Below are positions 25,401-38,511 of a DNA stretch of 64,000 nucleotides, piece by piece. The first letter of the stretch is position 1, and the number at the start of each line of letters is the position of its first letter. The notes under the pieces are model-generated. The model did no database searches, was not told the origin of the DNA, and was given only the letters and a program-made list of their open reading frames with translations. The stretch spans positions 18,369,501 through 18,433,500 of the forward strand of contig NC_135006.1 in assembly GCF_051020985.1 (NCBI RefSeq). Reading direction: 5' to 3'. The position numbers and the translations under genes are program-made. The stretch is from Nomia melanderi (Eukaryota; Arthropoda; Insecta; Hymenoptera; Halictidae).

Positions 25401-27353
25401 CTACGGTGAACGAAACATTTTCAATGGTGGTGTTATCACAGCCGTGTCTCCTCTCCGTTTCCTACTTACTTCTTGATCAACGTACTGAAGGAGATACGTC
25501 CATCCCGTGAAATCTGATGGATCCTCGTTAACTGCCTTCCAATACTTTTCTAGTTCGGGTAGAGTCTTTTTCTTTGGAGATGCTGGTTTAGTTTCTTGTT
25601 TATTATCCCCGACTTCCGTTTCAGTTGAAAGTGCCACCTTCTTGGCTGGCGTTTCATCGTTATTTTCAGACGTCGGTGAACTAGGATCGTATTCCCCTTC
25701 TGCGTTCAACTTCCGTTTACCTGGAAACGGTAATTATGAATCAATAACGATAACGAATTTCCCATATTACACATAAATCTTTGCTCCGTTGCTACTTACT
25801 TCCGCCTTCCGTTTTATTTTTCTTCTCGGGAGTCTTGCTCATAGCTTTCATCCCGCTCTTCTTCTTCTTTTCACTATCCGGTGGTAGTTCATCCTCCGAA
25901 ACAGATTCTGTTTCTCCCAAGTCTGCAGGCGCCGCAGCTGGTAGTTCTTCGTCGGACACCGCTTCCGTTTCAGGCTCCTGCGAATCCATGGTTAAAAGTT
26001 ATCGAACTGTGCAAGTTGTACTCTCTATCCACAACGTTCATAAGAATATACCTTTGCTGCAGCTTCGGTAGGTAACTCATCCTCGGACACGGCCTCTGTG
26101 TCTGGTTCTGTTTTCTTAATAGTACTTCGAGGCGAGCACTCTGCATCAGCATCCATTACCTCTGTAATTTCGGATATTTCCGTTTCTTCTGTTCTATCCG
26201 GCAACATTTCTGTAACATTCTCCACAACTTCTGATACTTCTTGTTGAGAATCGTCTACTTCCATAACTTCAATTCCAGCATCTTCGGTTAAAACATTTTC
26301 AGGCTCAATTTCCTCAGACTCCAAAATTTCTGTTACTTGTGTTATAGGTTCCCCGTCGTCGGTTATTACTTCTTGGAAATCTATTAACACGCGTTGATTT
26401 GTCTCGTCGTTACTTGTATCTTGTCCCTCCATATCGATTTGTTCTTGGTCATTTAACATGTCAACTTTGTCCATACTGCTCTCTTCTATAATCATATGAT
26501 CTGACACCACGGTGGAATGATCCTGATGAAAAAGGATTTACATTATAAATATTTCCATGTCCTCTTCCACTTCTTCCCATGTAAACATATTACTTACAAT
26601 TTGAGATTCGGATGTCTCGGAATCAGGGACATTTTCCTGATCTTCTTCTATCTGCACACTTTGATTCATATTAATTTCATGAACAGCAGCATCGGTGGAA
26701 TCGTCCAGTTCTAAGTGTAACATAGACGATTCATCTTCGTCGTGCTGCTGGATTATATCGGTGAACCTTTGCACTCCATTTTCTGGAATGCTTTCCATAA
26801 CAACTTCCCCTTGGAACACGGACTCCTCCTCCTGAAAAAAATAACAATAACCATTTACTTTCGTTAAATGCAATGTCGATGAGAAAATTCGATGATCGGG
26901 ACAATTATCCGCGGCATTGTCGTCGGGCTTACGCACTTCGATCTCTTCGATTTCCTGTACTTTTTTCGGCGAACGTGTTGCCCTTGCCAGAAGTTTCTTC
27001 ACGGGCGATTTCTTCGCCACAACGGCGGTCTTACGCGTACGACTAGACCTCGTGCGTCGTACTAGAAGGTGGACGAAACATAGAAGAAAGATAAAAAGAT
27101 TACTTAATGCGACCGGGATATTTACACGTTACACGCGTGTACGAGACGCCATTCATTTCAATGGCGGGTCGCAGGCCTTCGGCGAGCTGCCGGGTGTATC
27201 GCTACCACTGTTACATTGCTCGTACAATCACGCAATTCGGGGGAACGTGAAACGTAATCTTAAAATACCGAATACAGTTTCTTTAAATAAGATCATCTTC
27301 TTACCGGGTTCATTTAAAGCAATCTCGGTCTCATCACCACTCGCGGACGACAT
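22477..27353 (-). CDS. PRPF39: Pre-mRNA-processing factor 39 (PRPF39/Prp39)
   Basis: HAT-repeat protein that binds the U1 snRNP and helps select 5' splice sites, acting in the nucleus. Eleven exons in minus order: 27353-27305, 27061-26598, 26522-26052, 25977-25800, 25720-25470, 25400-25275, 24495-24347, 24269-23864, 23784-23620, 23520-22847, 22771-22477. They total 1075 residues with all phases consistent. The N-terminal half is acidic and low complexity, with three copies of a (S/D)E(D/E)ELP motif. The HAT-repeat half starts near FTGWTYLLQYVDQE and includes FLERYPYCYGYWRKFADYEK and YDEFWML, which are strongly conserved in the family. The C-terminus is Gln/Tyr/Gly-rich and ends SYNYY, a prion-like tail. 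A 105-base in-frame segment, 26936-26832, could be a short retained intron (GTGCGT...TTTCAG). The start lies in a small first exon beginning MSSASGDETE. Confidence 0.92.
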
Positions 27354-27401
27354 CTTGCCCTCAAAGCAATCTCTGGAATGTAAAACGCAGAACCAAAGGA
27401 G

Positions 27402-27412
27402 AAAATGGCGGC
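27402..27412 (+). promoter_or_regulatory. YY1/PHO-type motif near the PRPF39 start
   Basis: AAAATGGCGGC fits the animal YY1 consensus (core ATGGC). It lies about 50 bases upstream of the PRPF39 ATG, a usual position for such sites in TATA-less promoters. Confidence 0.45.
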
Positions 27413-28228
27413 ACTAAGTCGGAAGACCTCTACAGGATACTCTTCCACACTAACACGATACGCTGAATTAAATGCTCAAACTAGTTTATCATCGATTGAT
27501 AAATATTTTATCGTGAAACAGTTGACGATTATCTATATTCCACCCCATTTCCCGCGTTTTTAAACACGATTTACAGTTTATTTTCTCCTCGTTGCTAACC
27601 ACGTAAATGTCATTACACATCAGACGGCTCTTAAAGAGGATGTCTCCCGAGTAACTAACATCGACAGTTGGGTATTTTTATTTCTGACGCGTAGGTATAC
27701 ATAATTCATTGATATGCATTTTCCAAAATAAAGATATAATAATAAGATATGATATAATCAATTTAATGTAGACAGTTCTATCCTATGTATCGCGTTTAAT
27801 ATGGAATGAAATTTCATCCACGTTATTGACGATTTTAATCTGTCAAGGTTATCTTTCCGATAATGCTGATTAGTCGCGAAATTCAGTTGTTCTCTTTCAT
27901 TTGAACAAAATGCATCTGCTTCGTGAATCGTGAATCGCGAAACGCGACAAACAATTTCTGTTAGAGAGATTCAATAATAAAACTGTATATTTTCCGTTAC
28001 GTCTTTGTCTTTCTATAGAATCGACTTAATCGTATTCTTTTAATTGCGCAGAACCTTGCAAACGAAGCGTTATAATAAAATCTCGTGGTATTTTCATGTT
28101 AATTCAAAGATATTGAAACTTCTTGAAAAGAATACGAATTTCCGTTCGTTCTGAATTCCGTTTGGAGATTTACTTTTAAAAGTTGAATACTGTATGAACT
28201 TCCATAGTTTGGCTGTTGTAAATGAAAA

Positions 28229-28258
28229 TACACACACACACACACACACATACACACA
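28229..28258. repeat. (CA)n microsatellite
   Basis: CA dinucleotide run with one interruption. Confidence 0.9.
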
Positions 28259-28864
28259 GGTATGCGTACATGTTGCAAAGTTACGAAAATTCTCGTAGAA
28301 GAAGAGGAATATCAAAATATACGCATGTGCAAGAGGATTATGGTGAAGAGCGCAAGTGCATAGGATAATCTATCTTCTGTGAGTATACACTGAGCTACCA
28401 TCTGAATCCTTTCCTTAAGTTATATATTGTTGTATACGTGATTTTGTAAAACGACGCTTGTCGATGCTCATAACTCGATGTTATTGTACATCGATGCTTC
28501 AAGTTGAACGCGAATCAAAACAAGCGATGCTGAAGAAGACCACAAACCACTCGATTTCGTTCGTAATCCGTCGATTCCGAGGATCTCGGAATTCCGAGTC
28601 TTCTTGTTCTCGTCCCTCGTTCTCCTCGAAGGAGGAGACAGTTTCGAAAAGCACGCCAATTATCTTTCGAAACCGTTTATCGAGATACCAAAACATTTTT
28701 TAAGAGAAAAAGAACGAAAAACATGGTATAAGACTGGTATATATTCATTTTCGCCCAATGTTCTCGTAACGTTGGGAATATCGGAATGTTGTTTAGTCTG
28801 AATTATTTTTGACGTTAATAAAAGCGATCCGTGCAATACGATTTTGAAAATTTCGTGAAAGGAG

Positions 28865-30983
28865 ATGTCTTACAGCGATGGCGGTCGCCCGATCCGAAAA
28901 TTCGGCACCAAATCGCCGAAAAAGCTTTGCGTGACCAAAAATGAGAATAACGATAAAACTACGACCACTATTAATTGCAACAGTCATCATCACAATCATT
29001 GCCACCATAATCACCGATTTCTCGACACTCCTCAACCGTCGGTACACAAACGTAATCTCTACATTGTTTCTTTCCCCTTGATACTGCTTTTCAATGTTCT
29101 GCGAACGCTTCTTTATCAATTGTTCGTGGTGTTTAAGTATTTGTATACATCCACGTCTCAGCTGATCCAACGAAGACAGGCTTCCAAGCAAAGCTGCCAA
29201 TTGGAGATAGTAGTCGGTCAAAAGTCCGTTGAAACTATAAATAACAATTTGAATAATTCTGGACAAACAGAGAATGAAGGAATGTCGCAAATACCTAGAA
29301 GATCTATAGGTCCTGGACCTGGGGACCCGCTGTTTGCAAAACAAAAACATCATCATCGTAGAGCTTTTGAATTTATTAGTAAAGCGTTGAAAATTGACGA
29401 GGATAATGAAGGTATTAGATTAATAATTATTATTTGTCGATCGCATTAAGTGTACAAATAAAATTTATGTTTATTAGGCCAGAAGGAAATGGCGATTGAA
29501 CTGTACAAGAAAGGTATCGGAGAATTGGAGAAAGGAATAGCCATAGAATGCAGCGGTGGCCGTGGAGAAGTATGGGAACATGCTCAGAGGTTGCATGATA
29601 AAATGCGCACTAACTTAGCAATGGCAAAGGACAGACTGGACTTCCTTGGTTCGTAGATTTATATCATCGATAAGTATTACATTCCTTGAGCTGTTCCAGC
29701 TTTTTGCCCAATGAAAAGCACAGCTTTTTACCTAATATCGTGAACACAGAATTCTCTTTAATTTTAGATTAAGTTCTGGTAACAGCTTAAGGAATAATAC
29801 ATGATTAATGTATTTAGCATGCTCATGTGTTAATTGTTTATAATGTTTACGCGTATGCGTGTGCGAGTGTGTGTACCTACGTGTGAATGTATATGTGCGT
29901 GTATGCATGCGCGCGTTATCTCTCCCTTTCTTTGACGAATTTATTTTTGGCACATTATATTCTTTCATAAGCGGAGCAAATATTAATGTATAAACTAGTA
30001 GCCAGACTTCATCATATAGCAGCATTTCTAATAGCTGTCCGCGCGCGCGTGCTCATTTCATACTTAAATATTAGTTAAATAGTTGAAAATTCTAACAGAA
30101 GTTGAGAAAATTTCTGAGTTCAATCAGTATTTAGCTATGTAGCCTACTGCAGCATGGCAGAGAATGTTTTTCCTTTTTGTAGTGAGTGTGTGTGAGCTGA
30201 AAAACATGGATATCTCCAATGATTGTCACGGTCCTGGAAATAAAGCGGACACCGAACATCCAGGAAAGAATCTGAGGGCTCGTCGCAATATACACACACT
30301 ACAAACAACTCGATCTTCTTTAAACACAAATCATACAAAGAACACAAACAGTACACAAACAGTGAATATAGGGCAGAATACATGTACCCAAATTCCCAAG
30401 TTAAGGCCACGTTCACCAAAAAACTATTGTGCCCATTCTGAAGGTACTGTTTGTCTGAAGTTCTGGGCTTACATGGAAACTTTCTTGTAAATTTGTTAGT
30501 ATAATATTTCTAATAGTCGCTTCTTTACAAGTGTTATTTCTATTCCATTGTTAACGTATGCATTTGTACCATTTTTTGAGAGTAGCTCCATCAGTAGTGA
30601 ATGTAGAAATGTTGTTATATCGATTGTTACATTTGCAGTAGTTTTACCGTATCTTAGTTACACGACGTAGTATTTATTTGAATAAAACTTTTGGTAAATT
30701 GAAATTATTTATCTACGACTGAAGAATGTATGCATATGAAGCAGAAGTGATATTAGAAGCGAGAGATTAGTCAGTTGCACGATAACATGCTTTGTATAAA
30801 GGTTTAAAATTCATTTTAAAAAGTTTTTCTTTAAAAAATATATTGAAATGGATCGATTTACTTTATGTTTTGGTACACTGAGCTGATGCTACAGACACAT
30901 TTACTTTTTACAACAAGATACATGCATTTACTTTTATATGTTAAATTTAATGTTTGAACGTTATACTAAACTTTATTTATACG

Positions 30984-31020
<37 letters not shown>

Positions 31021-32787
31021 CTCGACGGTACAAGTACTAATACACTTGTGAAATGTTAACAATTTTTGGTCTTCACACTATCACATATCGATTATTATAC
31101 TGAAGCATTTCAAATATTATACATTAACTTCGATTACATTAACAGTAGCGTTTTCTATGTTTTAACATGTTTGTCTTGTATCTTATTCTTTGCTATAGTT
31201 TTTCTCTATATTAGCCTTGTTCAGAATCTTTTACGTATATCGATAGCGAGAAACCTAATTCTGTAATTTCCATTTTTTATATGTCGTTAATTCTACGATA
31301 TTGTTATAGCGTCCGGAAGAAAATTATCTGTTCCCGGAAAAAGAGTCGGTACAGCTATAAGTAAGAGTCAGACGCTGCCTCGAAGTATGGGTCGATCACC
31401 GCCAGTTCAATCTTGCCATCGAGTTGCACCTGTTAAGCCAACGTCTACACCACCCTCCGTAAAAAGACAATTGTCTGTACCTGGAAATGGTTCGCCTATA
31501 AGGAGGCCGGGCACGCCTACTGCAACAAATAGTAATAGAGGAACGCCTACTAGAAAAGTACCTATTTTAAAGGGTGTGGATCCAAAGCTTGCACAAGTTA
31601 TCGTAGATGAAATTTTAGAGGGAGGGGCAGCAGTACATTGGGAAGATATTGCTGGCCAAGAGGTTCGAACATAATATGTTTACGTATCCGATCGCATCTA
31701 GAAAACGTATAGACATAAATTACTATATTTTTCTGCTCCAATAATGCAGACTGCAAAACAAGCGTTACAAGAAATGGTAATCTTACCTTCGTTGAGACCA
31801 GAATTGTTTACTGGTCTAAGGACACCAGCCAGGGGACTGTTGCTGTTCGGTCCACCGGGTAACGGGAAGACGTTGCTCGCGCGTGCGGTGGCTACTCAGT
31901 GCAATGCTACGTTCTTTTCAATATCTGCTGCTAGTCTTACGTCAAAGTATGTCGGGGAAGGAGAAAAATTAGTGAGAGCTCTTTTCGCTATAGCGCGAGA
32001 GTTACAGCCATCTGTGATCTTTATCGACGAAGTGGATTCGCTGTTAAGTGAACGTAAAGATAACGAACATGAAGCCTCGAGGTATGGTTTTCTTGAAATT
32101 AAAGAGCGAACAGGGCAATCGACGTTTGTTGTTTAATCGATGATTAATATTGGTATTCAGGCGGTTGAAAACAGAGTTTTTAGTTGAATTCGATGGGTTA
32201 CCGTGTAATCCGGAAGAAAGAGTGCTGGTCATGGCTGCTACGAATAGACCTCAAGAATTAGACGAAGCTGTCTTAAGAAGATTCACGAAACGCGTGTACG
32301 TCACATTGCCCGATTTGCGGACGAGAATCATTTTGTTGAAACGACTTTTAGCTAAACATAACGATCCGCTGACGCCAGAAGAGCTAAATGACATGGCAAT
32401 TTTGACGGAAGGATATTCCGGCAGCGACTTGACAGGCTTAGCCAAAGATGCAGCGCTTGGTCCTATTAGAGGTGAGTCGAAGATTCTGTGTTTCGTGCTA
32501 TTCCTTTTATTCCGCTTGTGGCTAAGACTGAATGGATATTAGTGCATTGGCCAGACAGTCGATCGTATCGCCAGAGTATATCGATATTTCCTTTCGTGGT
32601 TCATAAACTTTAATATTGCGCAGAGCTCAATCCAGATCAAGTAAAGGAACTGGATCTAAACTCAGTGCGCAACATCACAATGCAAGATTTCCGTGATTCG
32701 CTGAAACGAATCCGTAGATCGGTATCACCCGCGAGTTTGGCAGCGTACGAGAAATGGAGTTTGGAGTACGGTGACGTAAGTCTATGA
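28865..32787 (+). CDS. spas: Spastin, microtubule-severing AAA ATPase
   Basis: Hexameric meiotic-clade AAA ATPase that severs microtubules at endoplasmic reticulum, endosome and midbody membranes. Exons 28865-29411, 29478-29648, 30183-30443, 31310-31662, 31750-32081, 32161-32471 and 32624-32787 give 712 residues. Residues 41-50 are His-rich. Residues about 64-94 form the hydrophobic membrane hairpin. The MIT domain lies at about 165-240 (AFEFISKALKIDEDNE, IELYKKGIGELEKG). A Ser/Thr/Pro-rich linker and microtubule-binding region precede the AAA core. Walker A GPPGNGKT is at 478-485, Walker B FIDEVDSLL at about 535, and ATNRPQELDEAVLRRF follows. The ending, WSLEYGDVSL, resembles the short family tail. 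Exon 3 (87 residues) is frame-neutral. The donors after exons 2 and 4 are weak (GTTCG). The start is the first ATG before a conserved-looking leader. Confidence 0.95.
29649..30182 (+). other. spas: Spastin intron 2
   Basis: It opens with a weak donor GTTCGT and ends at a good pyrimidine-rich acceptor (CCTTTTTGTAG). A GT-rich stretch lies at about 29855-29915. No gene was recognised within it. Confidence 0.6.
30444..31309 (+). other. spas: Spastin intron 3
   Basis: AT-rich, with an (AT)n run at about 30989-31017. It ends in GTTATAG. No other feature was seen. Confidence 0.65.
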
Positions 32788-33097
32788 TCATTAAGAAATA
32801 GCTAAAAAGCATGACGCTTAAGAATAAGTTTGACTGTCGGTTTGCCAGTCTAACAGAGCAACGGAAACAGTAAGAATTACGAATGACGAGAAATATACAA
32901 AAGTGATTTTCTGCGATATTAATTATTACAAAATGTAAATACATCAGCTTCTAACATTTTTGAAGTTAATTTACAAATGGTAATATCTATAAATAGAGAA
33001 AAAAAAAGAATATTACGATAAGCGAAAGACACTATTGCTATGCGTGTTTTTTAAACCGTATTGCAGCTATAACACTGTAATATTAACAGCTTTATAC

Positions 33098-33106
<9 letters not shown>

Positions 33107-33165
<59 letters not shown>
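33107..33165. repeat. (AT)n microsatellite
   Basis: Nearly pure AT dinucleotide run of about 60 bases downstream of spastin, continuing as ATACATATGTATAT to about 33182. Confidence 0.95.
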
Positions 33166-33170
<5 letters not shown>

Positions 33171-33844
33171 GTATATATATGTAATACATTCCATACTCCA
33201 TCCAGTAATCAGGTATAGTAGAATTAAGTTTCACACGCGATAATACCGATATTAGAATTCCAATGTCTGTAGGTACACGGTTTTCTTTTTTCGCACTATT
33301 ACCATTCTTTTCATGTGTTCACATCATAGGAAAAGCCGTCTCGTAGTTTCAGTTGTGTTTCTCTTCACTGAGACGAGCTTCGCTTTTGTTAAATTAGTAC
33401 TTACGTTTCTTTGATATCTCGGTAGATATATTTAAATATTCGCATTATTGAAACACAAAGAAGGTATAATTCTATAACGAAGACAAAAGCAGTATGCACT
33501 TTCATGACAAGAAAAGCAGTGTAAATATTTCACTATTAATCAAGCACAATTAAGTTGAAAAGATATCACTAGGAAGACTGCATTTGCACATGAGAAATGC
33601 ACACGTCCAATCAGATAATAAAAGAATTAATGTAATTGGAAATGAATGCATAGCGAAGTTATCGGATAAGCATGAAAATTAATAGAGTTTCCGGAGGGTA
33701 CCTTGTACAAGCACGTATTCGAAATGAAGAGTGAGAGAAACCAAATTCTAGTACGCAAATTTTTGTAAAGTCTAACAAATCGCATACCGTAAAGCGTATC
33801 CAAAAATGTTAATCTTGTTATGTTTTACGACTCTTAGCGAATTG

Positions 33845-33862
33845 GGGGGGGGGGAGGAGGGG
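33845..33862 (+). repeat. G-run with quadruplex potential
   Basis: Eleven consecutive G followed by AGGAGGGG, in otherwise AT-rich DNA about 1 kb past the spastin stop. Confidence 0.7.
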
Positions 33863-35975
33863 TGTGATTCGTTAGAATTATCAGGATTGTGCATCGAGTT
33901 CTGATTTGATGAGATTTATCTATGAGACAACGAACTGGAAATATATTTGAACCGTGTGAAATTGAAAATATTTATAAGTACATATTACGGATAAAAGAAA
34001 AAGAATACTGTTAATTATAAATGTACGCTATAAAAATGAAATCGCATATATAAATGTTTTTTGATATCCATCTACTGCTTCAAATGCTCAAATAAAAACA
34101 AAAAAAGGTGATTGTGCTTGTACGATATCAGTAATTTAAAGAAACGCGTTTATCGCGGCGCGGTATTAATAAGCTTCGATGTTGATGTAATATCGTTTCA
34201 CATTGAATTTTCTTTAAAATTAGTCTCCCATAAATTTATTTGACGCATACTTCGGATAAGAAGAAGCGTGAAATGTCGATTTCGGCAAGTAGCGGTAACT
34301 CGTCATGATTTATCCATTGATGACATTAATGCAACGAGTTCAAAGCTTCTCTGGCGTGATTAGTAGATAAAAATTGATCGATAACGATAGATAGAAATTC
34401 GTAACACGTGGCACGTGTTGAAGTTTTTTCTTTTTCTTTTTTTTTTTTTAAATTTCTGCCACGGAATATTTGATGAACAAAAGAGACAGAATCTATATCT
34501 GTTCAGCTAATAGAATTTCCACGTGAGTTGCAATTGATTTAGATCGTTAGAGAAATTGTAGGAATTGTAATGTATATTTGCAGCACAAAGTGCACATCAT
34601 TATTGTCTACTAAGAATATGAAAGAAAAAAAAATAGAACTGATGATACAAATAATGCCAAATAAGTTTACTTTAGCAGTAGAGTGCGTCAATAAAAATAT
34701 ATTAAGTTTGATATGTATTGCTCATTTATAAAAGGTCACTTATTTAACTAATGAATTTGCACATTGAACGTTAAATTAAGGTGACACTTTTTTTCGTTTG
34801 GAGAGTGCAGTGCCATGCACATTTAATTGCGTCCTGTACAATTGTTTCTTGCGTTGTAACTGCACTATAATCTTTGTGTTATGTGAAATTGTGTTGCGTG
34901 TTGAACACTTTATTATGCGCATAAGTAAAGTAATGGCGTTAATCGAATCTTTTTGATGATCTTGCACATCAGACTGTTATCAATATGGGTATACACATAT
35001 ATATCTATTTACATCCCTGGCCTTCCACATTAAAAACACGCTCAGCCTCGATTAAGTTATTTTGCTACTTTTATAACAACTCATAATAGGGAACTTCTTA
35101 AGAATATAAACAGAATAATGACACTAATGTTAACGTCATTTAAATTAAAAGAAGAAAAGAAAGAAAAAAAAGGGGAACCTTGTACAGCGTACACGTCGAT
35201 CGTTGAGAAATGATTGCACAGATATTGTTATTTAATTTGTACATGTTTCGACTTCCGTTTTCTCCATATCGTTAGAAGCAAGGTAGCAACTATCAACGCT
35301 TCTATCGCTTCGTAAGCCAATGTCGCGGGAAATAATGTTAGAATGAATTTCTTTGCGAAAAATAGAATTATTAGCGAAATAGGTAAACGCAAGTAACGAG
35401 AATCGGAGGAAATAGAAATTTCTTTGGCAAACCCCTTCATTGAATTATGCTTTCCATTAAATGCCAAACTTGTATTTTCCAACAGTATTATAGATTGCTT
35501 AAAAATGAAAGCGCGCGAAACAAGATGGATCACTATAGCAGATTGGAAATTAAAAGTGTTTCGTTGAGCAACTGATTTTCAATATATTGTGTCGGCAGTG
35601 TTATTCGCTCAATAGAAAAAAAAAGGAATACATCCATGTTTAATTAATGTTGATATACTTAGCGAGGACATGCGATTAAATGGTAATTTTGAAATGTAAT
35701 TGAATAGTTTTACATTATCTACCACTGTACAGAAATACAAAATATCCTCCTTAATATTTTTCCGGCGTATGATCGAGATCGAGGAACGCATGTTTGTATG
35801 TAATAAGGTGTATAGTACAAATTGTTCTAGCGCATTTCAATTGTTTTCCTTTTTAAAAGTGAACGACTGCAGCAGAGTTCCCACGTAAATGTATCAGTTG
35901 AATGATTTCACGAGCTTGGTGCATTGTTATATACGCGTTTCGATTACAAACATTAAAATATCTCTAGCTAATATC

Positions 35976-35977
<2 letters not shown>

Positions 35978-36006
<29 letters not shown>
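35978..36006. repeat. (TA)n microsatellite
   Basis: Short uninterrupted TA dinucleotide run. Confidence 0.9.
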
Positions 36007-36010
<4 letters not shown>

Positions 36011-37070
36011 CAAGAAGACTACTACATTGATAATATGTACCTAGTGGCAATAATACGTTTTGTACTAAATCAATGCAACAATGCACTTTTTAAAGTATGC
36101 GTTTTATATATTTAAAAAAATATTGTGTTACCTTTGATACGTTGCAATGATTGTACTTAGCATTAAATTTACGCTACGCCCGATAATCTAAATATTGTCT
36201 TCTATGTCAGTCATCCAATCATAAATATTTTAAATGCTCGACGAAATGATTATTTGTTGATAATGAATATCATCTTTAGTTAAAGTAAGTGGTTATTATA
36301 AAAGTATGTCGGCTGTAAAATAAAATTACCTTGTATGTACTTAAAAAACTCGTTATATTACTTTTTTTTACAGTTTTCCTTTTAACCAGTTGTAAGCGAA
36401 GGTACTACGACGCCTCTTATAAACTTAAAAAACGACTTTTGTTATTATTTCATAACTTTATATCTTGTATTAACGTGGGCTATGAAATAATACAAAATAT
36501 TGTGTATTTTAAATATTTATTCCTTTTTTTTTCATTCAAAGGACAATTTGTTTTTATTATAAGATAACATTATCCTAAGCATTTTCAAGGGTTTCACACC
36601 CTGCTGTACCTAAATTACTCTTTATATAACATTTTTTTTTTTTTAATGTCTTCCATCGGTTCACTGATTATTATTAATCCATAGACAAGTTGTTTTTTCT
36701 TAAATTGGCTCTCCGTCGTTCGATATCACTTATCGCAGTCAATTAATCATTGCTATGTTCGACTTTGTTTTTCTCCTGTTATTACATTCAGTACTGACTT
36801 TATACAAATGGGTTTTGAAAGGTTTATGGCTTTTTATCGTCGGTGGTGAAACTTTGTGTCAATTAGTATTCGTTATACTAATTCATTCTAATCCTTTTAT
36901 CATTACCAAGCAATTCATTAAATGGTTCGTAATTCAATACATAGGATACAAAGTATTAGTTTGTTTTTTTTCTTTTAAAGTACAATTAGATGTAAAGAGG
37001 CAAAATCAATAAAGGAAAAAAAAAATAAATATTAAAGCTAACACCACTGAAACTCAAGGAATGAAATCTT

Positions 37071-37160
37071 GTGTGCGTGTGTGCGCGTGTGTGTGTGTAT
37101 GTGTGTATGTATGCGTGTGTGTGCGTGTGTGCGTAGTGTGTGCGTAGTGTGTGTAAAGTG
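37071..37160. repeat. GT/GC-GT rich microsatellite
   Basis: Imperfect GTGTGCGT/GTATGTGT repeats over about 90 bases. Confidence 0.9.
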
Positions 37161-38511
37161 TGCAACAAATATATATCTACTGCATTAATTGGAAGACACG
37201 AAGATATAAATATCGTGCCATGCAATAATTACAACGATGTCAAAAGTATCAGATAATATCAAAGGTGATTGTCAATTGATACACTGATTGTTTATGAGAC
37301 AAAAGATTCTCGATACACTATGTCTACCAAAGGAAACATAATGCCGACTTCCAGTGCACAATTTTAACAAAGACAGGACGATAGTGACTCCATTCCTTAG
37401 TGGAAGTTTTTATCATTACCGTTACACTTAAATTACGTTGTAATAATTACACCAAGGTTTACCGCTTTTCTGTACAAATGGAGAGGAGTCACTAAAGTGT
37501 ATACAATGCAATGTACGCAAGTCAAGTTCGACATAAAAATATTTCGTTTTTTTGACACACTTTCTGGAATACTCTTTTTTTCGTTTTCTTCTTCTAAACC
37601 GTTTGTAAGAAAGTTTTGTACATTTACCACCGACGATAAATATCACATAACGAGGAAAGTTTACAACTCGTTTACCGACTCGCATAGTGTATTTTAATAA
37701 GGGCCCTGCATACGTTAAAGCATGCATCCAAGTCTAGCTACATCACAGGCGCCGTGTCTACCTATACTCTCTATCTTATACTATGTTCAATGTCATACTT
37801 CCTGTTTACCATAAATGAACATTCATCTTTGCTCATTAATGATTTGAAATAAACTAAAGATTGGTAATTGTGGCAAAAATATTAAAAATATAACAACACA
37901 ATGGTCGCATACATACGTACACCTTACGCAGCACAACGAATGCAGGGCTCGTCAAGGGGCTGCAACCTTAAGTTCAGAAATATACCTCATTCAACACCAT
38001 GAATACAAACGCTTTTTTGATAAGATTATTCAATCACGCTGACAGATTGACTGCAATGATAAATTCTTTTGAATTCCGTGGTTTCACTTGTTTAATTTTT
38101 CAATGAGCATTGCAAGCTGATACGCTTGCATTCGTTAAAACGGTATACGTTTCTATTGTTTGGCAAGGGAAACGTATAAAGGAAATATGCCTGTGTCTGT
38201 CTCTGTGTCTGTTTATGTGTGTATATATATATATATGTAAATACATATCACTTTGAACTTTTTGATGGAACAGTTCTTTTGCAGTAAGAGCATTTCAATA
38301 TCAGTCAATATTGGGACAACCAAATTTAGGAGCATTCTTTACAGTGTGTTACTTCGACCGAAGTAGAAAGTGGATATTTGCACATATGATGCTGCAGTCA
38401 AAATACCAATAAATCTGTTAGAATAGGTATATGACAGAACAGTTTTTGCAAAAGCCCCAGGGGCAAATGTATCATATGTAACAATTAGTTGATGCCGATT
38501 ATTGATCAATT

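Larger units (their letters stand above)
27354..28864. promoter_or_regulatory. Divergent promoter region between PRPF39 (-) and spastin (+)
   Basis: The two start codons face away from each other across about 1.5 kb. Next to the PRPF39 side is a YY1/PHO-type motif AAAATGGCGGC at 27402-27412. A (CA)n run is at 28229-28258. No open frame of substance and no TATA box could be assigned. Confidence 0.5.
32788..38511. other. Convergent gap between spastin and Rox8; probably long 3' UTRs
   Basis: About 5.7 kb of AT-rich DNA with no recognisable protein. It holds (AT)n at about 33107-33165, a G-run at 33845-33862, (TA)n at about 35978-36006 and GT-rich repeats at 37071-37160. Short hydrophobic frames (for example 35228-35533 minus and 36755-37012 plus) look like AT-rich chance frames. 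Both flanking genes end towards this gap. Confidence 0.55.

Noticed and set aside
35228..35533. 101-codon minus-strand frame with hydrophobic segments
   Set aside because: It lies in AT-rich presumptive 3' UTR, where T-rich DNA yields hydrophobic frames by chance; no family resemblance.
36755..37012. 85-codon plus-strand hydrophobic frame
   Set aside because: Same reason: T-rich DNA, no recognisable motif, and no splice or start context.
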